The notes under the pieces are model-generated. The model did no database searches and was not told the origin of the DNA. It saw only the letters and a list, made by a program, of their open reading frames with translations. A stretch of 11,309 nt of DNA from Clostridiales bacterium. GTDB lineage: Bacteria; Bacillota; Clostridia; Tissierellales; Sedimentibacteraceae. Of the stretch, positions 1 through 6,232 are shown in pieces (position 1 is the stretch's first letter; each line of letters opens with the position of its first letter). The translations under genes and the position numbers were made by a program. The stretch spans positions 1-11,309 of the forward strand of contig DNNV01000266.1 in assembly GCA_003497505.1 (NCBI GenBank), read 5' to 3'.

Positions 1-14
1 TATATTTAATAGTT

Positions 15-52
15 GTTAGAAAACCAAATTTTTTACAACCTGGTTTTCTAAC
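15..52 (-). terminator. 12-bp inverted repeat after the last gene of the run; possible terminator
   Basis: Arms at 15-26 (GTTAGAAAACCA) and 41-52 (TGGTTTTCTAAC) are perfectly complementary over 12 bp, with a 14-base loop. The structure begins 24 bases after the stop codon of the CoA-transferase gene, where the end of this transcription unit is expected. Read on the minus strand, the second arm is followed by AACTATTAAATATA and not by a run of T, so it is not a canonical Rho-independent terminator. It could be a weak terminator or a 3' end stabiliser. The repeat is certain; the function is inferred from position. Confidence 0.45.
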
Positions 53-76
53 TATAGAGAGTAGTTTGAGAGCTGA

Positions 77-1678
77 TTATTTGTCGTCTTCCATTATTTC
101 CTTCAATTTACCCCAAGTTGGTTGGAATAATTTAGGATTCATTAACTGAGGTCCACCCTCTGGAATAATAGGTTTAAATTCCATTTGATCAAGTATTTGA
201 GTCTGCAAATCTATTCCAGGTGCTATTTCAGTTAAAATCATACCTTGTTCAGTTCTTTCGATTACGCATCTTTCAGTTATAAACATAATGCGGTTGCCCT
301 TCTTTAGTGATTGTTCAGCATTGAATGTAAGCTGTGGACATGAGTTAACAAATTTTTTGAATTTACCTTCTTGCTCTATAACAACTTTACCGTCTTCAAC
401 CTTGCATTTTAATCCGCTTGCTGTAAATGTTCCAACGAACATTGCGTTTTTAGCAGTTGCAGCAATGTTTGCAAAGCCTCCAACTCCCATTATTTTACCG
501 TTTAATAAACTTGTATTTACGTTTCCGTCTTTGTCTACTTCACTTAATCCAAACACTCCAAAGTCAAGTCCGCCGCCGTCAAAGAAACTGAAGTGGTCTC
601 CTTGATCACAAGATGCTTCTATATTCCAGTGAGCACCAAAATCATTTCCGCCTCCTGGAACACCACCTATACTTCCTGATTCAGAAATCATAGTAATTGT
701 ATCTGCGCATCCTTCTTCAGCCATAACATTTCCTGTATATGTAGGTGTACCTATCCCAAAGTTACATTTGTAACCAGGTTTAATTTCCATAGTTAGTCTT
801 CTAAGCATAACTTTTTTCTCATCCAAAGGAATTGACACCATGCTATTTTTTAAAGGAACCCTGACTTCACCTGTAAATGCTCTGTTAAATGAAGTGCCTT
901 GAGTTTGCATTATATCTTCTGGATGTTCTGCAACTACTATGTAATCAACATAAATACTAGGAACCTTAACTAGCTTGGGATTTAAAGAGCCAGCTTTTGC
1001 AAGAGATTCAACCTGTACTATTACTATTCCGTTATTTGCTTTAGCAGCTTGTGCTGCAGATAACATTTCTAGGTTTAATGCTTCTTTTTCGCATGTAATA
1101 TTACCATTTTCATCAGCTGTTGTTCCTCTCATTAAAGCTATATCAACTGGTATCGCCTTATAGAATAAATATTCTTCTCCATTGAAATCAGGAATATATT
1201 GAATGTAATCTTCACCTTTTTCTTTTGTCAATTCATTTAGTTTGCCGCCATCATTACGTGGATCTATAAATGTACCAAGGCCTGTTTTTGTAAGTAAACC
1301 TGGTGCTTTTCTGCCTTGTTCATGATATAACTGAATCAATGTTCCCAATGGCAAATTCCAAGCCATGATTTTGTTTTCATTAATTAGCTTTATAACAGAA
1401 GGTGATGAGCCCGCATGAGATCCAATAAATTTAGTCATCAAACCTTCAGTTGCCCAAGCTATTTCTCCTCTCTCACCTCTGGGACCTTTTCCCCAGTTAC
1501 CGACTCCTGCGGCATGAGTATGAGTTAAATTTCTTGGATGGCCAGTTTCATCAAAGCTCTTTCTAACTGCAAGAGCTACTTCTTCAGCCCATCCAGCCAA
1601 ACCAAATGCTGGTGATAAAATAGTCATGTTATCTTGAAATAATTCAGCTGCTTCTTTAGCAGTAATAACTTTTGCCAT
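77..1678 (-). CDS. Class I acyl-CoA:carboxylate CoA-transferase (propionate/acetate CoA-transferase type)
   Basis: Cytoplasmic enzyme that moves CoA between a thioester and a free carboxylate through a glutamyl-CoA intermediate. The 533-residue chain fuses the alpha and beta halves, as in the Pct/YdiF family, and has the usual length for it. The catalytic glutamate is Glu333 in the stretch ISESGSIGGVPGGG, followed by the family's FFDGGGLDFGVFG segment (about 366-377). The start is set at the ATG preceded by AAGGAG at 7 bases; the reading frame is open for 11 more codons upstream, but no ribosome binding site serves those. It lies 25 bases after the acyl-CoA ligase stop and is the last gene of the run. 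Together with the ligase it suggests a CoA loop: ATP-dependent priming, then CoA exchange between product and new substrate. The acyl substrate cannot be told from sequence. Confidence 0.9.
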   Translation of the reverse strand: MAKVITAKEAAELFQDNMTILSPAFGLAGWAEEVALAVRKSFDETGHPRNLTHTHAAGVGNWGKGPRGERGEIAWATEGLMTKFIGSHAGSSPSVIKLINENKIMAWNLPLGTLIQLYHEQGRKAPGLLTKTGLGTFIDPRNDGGKLNELTKEKGEDYIQYIPDFNGEEYLFYKAIPVDIALMRGTTADENGNITCEKEALNLEMLSAAQAAKANNGIVIVQVESLAKAGSLNPKLVKVPSIYVDYIVVAEHPEDIMQTQGTSFNRAFTGEVRVPLKNSMVSIPLDEKKVMLRRLTMEIKPGYKCNFGIGTPTYTGNVMAEEGCADTITMISESGSIGGVPGGGNDFGAHWNIEASCDQGDHFSFFDGGGLDFGVFGLSEVDKDGNVNTSLLNGKIMGVGGFANIAATAKNAMFVGTFTASGLKCKVEDGKVVIEQEGKFKKFVNSCPQLTFNAEQSLKKGNRIMFITERCVIERTEQGMILTEIAPGIDLQTQILDQMEFKPIIPEGGPQLMNPKLFQPTWGKLKEIMEDDK

Positions 1679-1685
1679 AATTGCA

Positions 1686-1691
1686 CTCCTT
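1686..1691 (-). promoter_or_regulatory. Ribosome binding site fixing the CoA-transferase start
   Basis: AAGGAG lies 7 bases before the ATG at 1678-1676. The two upstream in-frame ATG codons, at 1711 and 1699, have no comparable site. Confidence 0.8.
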
Positions 1692-1703
1692 ATAATCATA
1701 TTT

Positions 1704-3617
1704 TTAAGCATTGCATTTTTGCATAATTCTATTATTAATTAATTGCAATTCACTTTCTCTAAGTTCTTTCTTTAGGACCTTACCGGAACCTGACAATGGA
1801 AATTGATCAATAAATTTAACATACCTTGGTATTTTATTTGTAGATAACTTTCCTTTACAAAATTCTTTTATTTCTTTTTCCGTAGATTTACAGTTTTCCT
1901 TTAGTCGTATAAATGCCATTATTTCTTCACCTGATACTTCATCTGGCACTCCAACTACACAAACTTCTACTACACCTTTATGATTGCCTATGCAATCTTC
2001 AATTTCTTTTGGACTTATATTTTCACCACATCTGATAATAACATCTTTGCATCTGCCTTTAATGCATATGTAGCCATCTTCAGTCAGGCATCCTATATCC
2101 CCTGTGTGCATCCAGCCATCACTGTTAATTGATTTGGCACTTTCATCAGGCATATTGTAATAGCCTTGCATTACGTTATATCCTCTGACTAATATTTCTC
2201 CTTCTTGTCCGGGCGCTACTTCCTCTTTAGTGTTACAGTCAATTACTTTTATTTCTACACCTGGTATAGCCTTGCCAACACTATTTTCTATTAAATCACT
2301 ACACTCATTGGCTGCAGCCACACATGGAGATGTTTCAGTAAGACCATATGATAAAATAATATTATCCATACCCATTATATTTTTAATATCATACAATAGT
2401 TTAGCTGAACAAGTAGCGCCTGCTACTATACCTGTTCTCAAGGAAGAAATATCATAGTACTCTTCTTGAAGATGTTCTATGGAAGCTATAAACAATGTTG
2501 GAACACCTGATAAAACTGTACATTTTTCTTTTTCTATCAATGAAAGTGTTATTTCAGTTTTAAATCTGTTTACCATAACCATAGCGCACCCATTTAAAAC
2601 TGCAGCCATTGTGCCAGCTATACAGCCAAAGCAATGAAATAAAGGTGCCAAAATACACATAATATCATTTTTTGTTAGTTCCATTAAATCTGACATGGCC
2701 TTAGCATTTTCAATTATATTTCTGTGGCTTAGCATTACACCTTTTGGAACACCCGTACTTCCGGAAGTATAAATAATATGAACCACATCATCGATGCTGA
2801 TTTGATTTTGTCGCTCTATTAAAATTTCGTTGCTTATCTTTCCCCCATCCTTCAATATATCTGACCACATAAAAGTCCCCGGATACTCATCTCCACTTAA
2901 AACTATTACATTTTTTAATTTGGGAAATTTTTTTGATCTTAATTTTCCAGGTTCACTTTCACATAATTCAGGGCAAATCCTAAAGAGCAATTCAATATTT
3001 TCCGTCCCTTTGGCTCCTACCTGCATTATCAAAGTGTGAGTTTCTGATTGTTTTAATAATTCTTCCATCCGTTTTTGCTTTTCATAAGCATTGAAAGGTA
3101 CAAATACTCCTCCTGTCTTGCTTATACCAAATTGAGATATAACTACCTCTGGTGAATTGACTGCCCATACTGCTACGTTGTCACCTTTGTTAACACCAAT
3201 AGATATTAGCCCTTTTGCCAAGTCGTTTATTGATTTCTTGAAATCTTTGTATTTCAAACGCCTGCTTCCTGTGCAATTAATTACTGCTTCTCTTTCTGAA
3301 AATCGATCAGCTATTTTATCCACCAATTTTGGCACAGTCAAGTCTATATAGCTTTTTATTAACACTTCTACATATTGATCTGGTTCCTCCGGATTATATA
3401 TACTTCTTTTTTCCTGTTTAGTAACCTTATCAAATTTCAGAACAATCTTCTTAAATTCTTCTTCAATCCAGGGCATTGGCCACTTTAGTATCCAGGGTTC
3501 TGATAGTGTAGTTCCTTCATAATTAAAAATCATTTTATTACCTACTATGCTGCAAGGAATACTGTCAACTTTAAGCACGGTAAATTCAATTTTTCTGTTT
3601 TTGTCGACTTCGCTCAT
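1704..3617 (-). CDS. AMP-forming acyl-CoA ligase (ANL superfamily) with N-terminal extension
   Basis: Activates a carboxylic acid to its CoA thioester via an acyl-adenylate, in the cytoplasm. The ANL motifs are all present: P-loop YTSGSTGVPKG at 283-293, YGLTE at 424-428, GWMHTGD at 501-507, the hinge-region GRCKD at 521-525, and the C-terminal catalytic lysine Lys613 in SGSGKVLKK. No catalytic residue appears to be missing. The chain is 637 residues, against roughly 540-570 for many family members. The excess is an N-terminal stretch of about 70-75 residues, with SEPWILKWPMPWIEEEF near its middle, that I do not recognise. AAAGGA precedes the ATG, with AGGA 9 bases upstream of it, so this start is plausible. 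It sits between the MFS carrier and the CoA-transferase, which suggests it primes the imported acid. The FadD-like fold does not reveal the substrate; medium-chain, aromatic or phenylpropanoid acids are all possible. Confidence 0.9.
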   Translation of the reverse strand: MSEVDKNRKIEFTVLKVDSIPCSIVGNKMIFNYEGTTLSEPWILKWPMPWIEEEFKKIVLKFDKVTKQEKRSIYNPEEPDQYVEVLIKSYIDLTVPKLVDKIADRFSEREAVINCTGSRRLKYKDFKKSINDLAKGLISIGVNKGDNVAVWAVNSPEVVISQFGISKTGGVFVPFNAYEKQKRMEELLKQSETHTLIMQVGAKGTENIELLFRICPELCESEPGKLRSKKFPKLKNVIVLSGDEYPGTFMWSDILKDGGKISNEILIERQNQISIDDVVHIIYTSGSTGVPKGVMLSHRNIIENAKAMSDLMELTKNDIMCILAPLFHCFGCIAGTMAAVLNGCAMVMVNRFKTEITLSLIEKEKCTVLSGVPTLFIASIEHLQEEYYDISSLRTGIVAGATCSAKLLYDIKNIMGMDNIILSYGLTETSPCVAAANECSDLIENSVGKAIPGVEIKVIDCNTKEEVAPGQEGEILVRGYNVMQGYYNMPDESAKSINSDGWMHTGDIGCLTEDGYICIKGRCKDVIIRCGENISPKEIEDCIGNHKGVVEVCVVGVPDEVSGEEIMAFIRLKENCKSTEKEIKEFCKGKLSTNKIPRYVKFIDQFPLSGSGKVLKKELRESELQLINNRIMQKCNA

Positions 3618-3635
3618 GGTCTCACATCCTTTATT

Positions 3636-3657
3636 GGTTTAAGATTGTTCTTAAGCC
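3636..3657. repeat. Short inverted repeat between MFS and ligase genes
   Basis: Arms GGTTTAAGA (3636-3644) and TCTTAAGCC (3649-3657) pair over 9 positions around a 4-base loop, with one imperfect position (a G-U pair on the plus-strand RNA, a mismatch on the minus-strand RNA). It fills much of the 44-base gap between the MFS stop and the ligase start. No T run follows on the minus strand, so a terminator is unlikely; an RNA-processing or stabilising hairpin is possible. Function unknown. Confidence 0.5.
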
Positions 3658-3661
3658 ATTA

Positions 3662-4894
3662 TTACGCTGTTTCTATTGCTTTTTTGTTCAATTTTCTTAC
3701 TATGAAAGTTACTATTATTCCTAATATGCACATTGCTGCAGCAATTAAAAATGCATTTGTATAATCGCCATTATTACCAGCTTTTATTGTAGCCGCCATA
3801 ACAGGTCCTATATATCCTCCCAATGCAAATCCGCCGAACATAAAACCATAATTAACTCCGTTATTTTTTGCGCCAAAGCAGTCAGCTGTAAGTGCAGGGA
3901 ATACCCCCATAAATCCTCCAAAGCAGAATCCAACAAACATTACTGCTAATAAGAACATTGTAAAGTTTCCGGCTGTAACTAATGTTAATGAGAACATTGC
4001 TGCGGCTAAAACTACATACATAATAGGCAATGCATTATATCTTCCGATTTTATCCGATACTGCTCCCCAAGTAATACGACCTGCCATATTGGCAATTGCA
4101 ACCAAACTTACTGCAAATGCAGCTTGTTCAGCGCTTAAACCAACAACCTCCTGAGCAATTGGTGATGCCTGACTGATTATCATCAAACCTGAAGTTGCAC
4201 CGATAGTAAGCATTGAGAACAATAAATAAAATAAAGGATCTGCAAGCATTTGTGACCATGTTTTTTCTTTTCCTGTATTTGAAGATACCGCTGTAATTGC
4301 AGTAGGCTCCCAACCTTCAGGTTTATACCCTGCAGGTGCTTTCATAATAAATTGTGAACCAACTAATATTACTACTAAGTATGTAATTCCCAATGCCTTA
4401 AATGTAAATAATACTCCGTGAGAAGCAATTAAACTTTGTGAAAGAGGTGCTAATAAAACCGGACCAAATCCATAGCCAGCTGTTGCCAATCCTGCAACCA
4501 AGCCTCTCTTATCCGGGAAGAATTTAACTGTATTAGCTATTGTACAGCTGTACACCAATCCCATTCCAAAACCGGAAAGTATACCATAACTAAAATATAA
4601 CCAAGAAAGAGATGTAGTTAAACCTGATAAGAAAATACCTCCGCCAAATACGATTCCACCTGCGAATATAACCCACTTAGGTCCAAACTTATCCTGAATT
4701 TTTCCTCCAGTAATCATACAAATTGGGCTAACTGCATTTGAAATTGTAAATGTTAATGCTGTTGCAGCTGCAGACCAGCCAAAAGTTTTAATTAGCGGAC
4801 CTGCATAAACACTCCACGCGTAACCTGAACCAATGCACAAATTAATTAACAAGCTTGCTCCAAGAACAAACCATCTTTTCTTTTTAAGCTCCAT
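3662..4894 (-). CDS. MFS transporter, oxalate/formate antiporter (OFA) family-like
   Basis: Integral membrane carrier of 410 residues, consistent with 12 transmembrane helices. OFA-type signatures visible are GYAWSVYAGPL near residue 24, the loop 2-3 motif GGKIQDKFGPKW (63-74), KFFPDKRGLVAG (124-135), GRITWGAVSDKIGR (272-285) and FGAKNNGVNYG (340-350). Arg273 falls where the substrate-binding arginine of OxlT is expected. The segment I assign to helix 11 (about 351-370) shows no internal lysine, so oxalate itself is an unlikely substrate. The start is the ATG with GGAGG 5 bases upstream; an ATG four codons earlier overlaps that site and is rejected. The position before a CoA ligase and CoA-transferase suggests uptake of the carboxylate those enzymes use, or acid/product exchange. 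The substrate is inferred only from context. Confidence 0.88.
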   Translation of the reverse strand: MELKKKRWFVLGASLLINLCIGSGYAWSVYAGPLIKTFGWSAAATALTFTISNAVSPICMITGGKIQDKFGPKWVIFAGGIVFGGGIFLSGLTTSLSWLYFSYGILSGFGMGLVYSCTIANTVKFFPDKRGLVAGLATAGYGFGPVLLAPLSQSLIASHGVLFTFKALGITYLVVILVGSQFIMKAPAGYKPEGWEPTAITAVSSNTGKEKTWSQMLADPLFYLLFSMLTIGATSGLMIISQASPIAQEVVGLSAEQAAFAVSLVAIANMAGRITWGAVSDKIGRYNALPIMYVVLAAAMFSLTLVTAGNFTMFLLAVMFVGFCFGGFMGVFPALTADCFGAKNNGVNYGFMFGGFALGGYIGPVMAATIKAGNNGDYTNAFLIAAAMCILGIIVTFIVRKLNKKAIETA

Positions 4895-4899
4895 ATTAA

Positions 4900-4904
4900 C
4901 CTCC
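4900..4904 (-). promoter_or_regulatory. Ribosome binding site fixing the MFS start
   Basis: GGAGG lies 5 bases before the ATG at 4894-4892. The upstream in-frame ATG (4906-4904) overlaps this site and cannot use it. A run of ten A (minus strand, 4924-4915) lies just upstream in the leader. Confidence 0.75.
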
Positions 4905-4966
4905 ATTCGGGTTGTTTTTTTTTTAACAATTAAGATTAAAATATAAAACTAATATACATCTTAGAT

Positions 4967-5170
4967 TCAGATATTAAATTTTTCATCAGCTTTATTAAAA
5001 TTAAATTCAACCTTAAAGTCTTTGAAATCTTCTTCCTCATGGATTTCATGACTTTGTGCAAGAACTCTAGCGCATGAGGTTTTACAACTAGAAGGACATG
5101 TTACACACATGTCATTTTGACCAACTGGCTTAAACCTGCTGTAATTTGTTTCTACTATAACTTTTCCCAT
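4967..5170 (-). CDS. Small four-cysteine protein, function unknown
   Basis: A 67-residue soluble protein that I do not recognise. The N-terminal half carries four cysteines at 22, 25, 29 and 33 spaced C-x2-C-x3-C-x3-C, inside the segment MCVTCPSSCKTSCARV. This could hold a metal ion or an iron-sulphur cluster. The second half is acidic and polar (HEIHEEEDFKDFKVEF) with no cysteine. An in-frame ATG two codons earlier (5176) is only 3 bases from AGGAG, while the chosen ATG is 9 bases away. The gene follows the 172-residue gene by 24 bases and precedes the MFS gene by 72, so it is probably cotranscribed. The cysteine spacing is close to a ferredoxin motif (C-x2-C-x2-C-x3-C) but one residue longer in the middle. 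The clustered cysteines and strong ribosome binding site argue that it is real. Confidence 0.7.
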   Translation of the reverse strand: MGKVIVETNYSRFKPVGQNDMCVTCPSSCKTSCARVLAQSHEIHEEEDFKDFKVEFNFNKADEKFNI

Positions 5171-5179
5171 TGCCATCCT

Positions 5180-5184
5180 CTCCT
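5180..5184 (-). promoter_or_regulatory. Ribosome binding site for the four-cysteine protein
   Basis: AGGAG, within AGGAGAGG, lies 9 bases before the ATG at 5170-5168 and only 3 bases before the alternative ATG at 5176-5174, which favours the later start. Confidence 0.6.
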
Positions 5185-5194
5185 ATTTAAAATG

Positions 5195-5713
5195 TTATGC
5201 TTCTACTTCAGAGCTAAAATAAACAGCTTGCCAGTTTCCTGCCATATGTTCTTTATTTGAATCAAATAATTCTTCTACTGAGTTGTAATAATACCTGTTA
5301 CCACTAAAATACATATTTATTTTGTTTAGCTCTATTACCCATCTATTATTTTCATGCCATACTAGAGTGTCAGTTTGTTTTTTGAAAAACTGATCAACTC
5401 CAGATTCTTTCATTTTTATAAAATCTTCTGCTACTGGATCTATATAAAGATCATAAACTCTATTGATTTCCACCTCAAAGACTTTTCCTGTATCAATTCT
5501 TTCTCCATACAATTTATTATAATTATGAGAAAGTTTGAGATATTGACCGCTAATTTGAAGAACATGTCCTACAGCATCAAGAACTTCTATTATTATTTCT
5601 TCATCAATCTTTTTAGCACGACCTTCTATTTCAAACATATCATCTTCTAAATAGAAATCTAATCTTTTACCGTCTAAAATATTTAAGAGAAACTCTTTGT
5701 CCTTTAATCTCAT
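5195..5713 (-). CDS. Hypothetical protein, 172 residues, unrecognised
   Basis: I do not recognise this protein. It has no signal peptide, no transmembrane segment and no cysteine, and it is rich in acidic, aromatic and isoleucine residues, which suggests a soluble cytoplasmic protein with much beta structure. The N-terminal third alternates hydrophobic and charged residues (for example EEIIIEVLDAVGHVLQI near 38-54); the C-terminal third is rich in Asn, Tyr and Trp. AGGAGG sits 7 bases before its ATG and overlaps the stop of the YopX-like gene, 11 bases upstream. The two are therefore probably translationally coupled and may share an origin. Hand-counted GC is low here (16 of 60 bases in 5401-5460 and in 5581-5640). 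It may be a phage-derived companion of the YopX-like gene; that is inference. Confidence 0.75.
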   Translation of the reverse strand: MRLKDKEFLLNILDGKRLDFYLEDDMFEIEGRAKKIDEEIIIEVLDAVGHVLQISGQYLKLSHNYNKLYGERIDTGKVFEVEINRVYDLYIDPVAEDFIKMKESGVDQFFKKQTDTLVWHENNRWVIELNKINMYFSGNRYYYNSVEELFDSNKEHMAGNWQAVYFSSEVEA

Positions 5714-5724
5714 ATCAGTCCCTC

Positions 5725-6129
5725 CTAATATTTATAGTTGATTAATTCCTGGTTTTCATATGCATTACCGATAATTTCAATTTCATCAGCAATATAATCT
5801 CCGCCCATCATTATTACTCCATCTGTAGATAAAAGAATAAAACCAGAAATTTCTTCACTCCAAATTACTTGATATATTGTATTTTCCATTTGTACAATAT
5901 CACCTTCGTAAATTTCAGTTTGATTTTTATCAAACCATCCTGTAGACTGCATAGGGACAAATTGTATTGGATCTTCTTCTCTAAAATCATAAATTTGTAA
6001 AACGCCATAAGACAAATAACAATAAATTGTTTTCTTAACATCATCTTTTACGCTTGGCTGCTCAAGATCCTCCGGTGAGTACATTTTTTTAACTTCATCA
6101 TCCCAAGCTCTAAACTTAAATTCTCTCAT
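5725..6129 (-). CDS. YopX-domain protein (phage/prophage family)
   Basis: The 134-residue protein carries the hallmarks of the YopX family, common in phages and prophages of Firmicutes and without an established biochemical role. They are the N-terminal FKFRAWD (4-10) followed by KKMY (14-17), the central MQSTGWFDKNQTEIYEGDIV (60-79), and the C-terminal EIIGNAYENQELI (118-130). The length is typical. GAGGT lies 4 bases before the ATG. It is unusual to find this family between the Mo-hydroxylase genes and a transporter; no integrase, terminase or other phage gene is nearby. It may be a remnant of a mobile insertion or a gene adopted by the operon. The family call is from recalled motifs and is strong; the function is unknown. 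Confidence 0.85.
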   Translation of the reverse strand: MREFKFRAWDDEVKKMYSPEDLEQPSVKDDVKKTIYCYLSYGVLQIYDFREEDPIQFVPMQSTGWFDKNQTEIYEGDIVQMENTIYQVIWSEEISGFILLSTDGVIMMGGDYIADEIEIIGNAYENQELINYKY

Positions 6130-6172
6130 AACTACCTCATCTCTCTATCTCTTTTTTACTTAATTTGGATTT

Positions 6173-6197
6173 TGCGGCAGCTTTAGCAGCTGCCGCA
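6173..6197. repeat. GC-rich 10-bp perfect hairpin downstream of the Mo-subunit gene
   Basis: Arms TGCGGCAGCT (6173-6182) and AGCTGCCGCA (6188-6197) are perfectly complementary around a 5-base loop and stand out in AT-rich surroundings. It begins 36 bases after the Mo-subunit stop codon. On the minus strand it is followed by AAAATCC, on the plus strand by GTAATTTGG, so neither side has the T run of an intrinsic terminator. A likely role is a 3' stabilising structure or processing point separating the Mo-enzyme message from the downstream genes. The rest of the 6130-6232 spacer shows no clear promoter. Confidence 0.65.
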
Positions 6198-6232
6198 GTA
6201 ATTTGGTGAATATCATGAAATTTAAGGGTTGA

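Noticed and set aside
288..605. Open frames on the plus strand, here and at 975-1163, 2230-2457, 2830-3039, 3157-3351, 5375-5650, 7162-7455, 7701-7889, 7981-8181, 9767-9970 and 10390-10665
   Set aside because: Each lies wholly or almost wholly inside a well-supported minus-strand gene, shows no recognisable motif, and has low-complexity or unlikely composition. They are antisense shadows.
4128..4313. Second minus-strand frame of 61 codons inside the MFS gene
   Set aside because: It is an alternate frame of the carrier gene with no membrane pattern or motif of its own.
4895..4924. Plus-strand intrinsic terminator, from AACC...GGTT pairing followed by ten T
   Set aside because: The stem is only about 4 bp and no plus-strand gene exists upstream to terminate.
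4907..4966. Promoter in the gap before the MFS gene
   Set aside because: TATATT-like and TTGTTA-like words occur, but not in the right order or spacing for a sigma-70-type promoter; such words are expected by chance in AT-rich DNA.
4967..5170. SCIFF-type ribosomal peptide precursor
   Set aside because: Only four cysteines are present, the tail after them is long and acidic, and no radical SAM maturase gene is adjacent.
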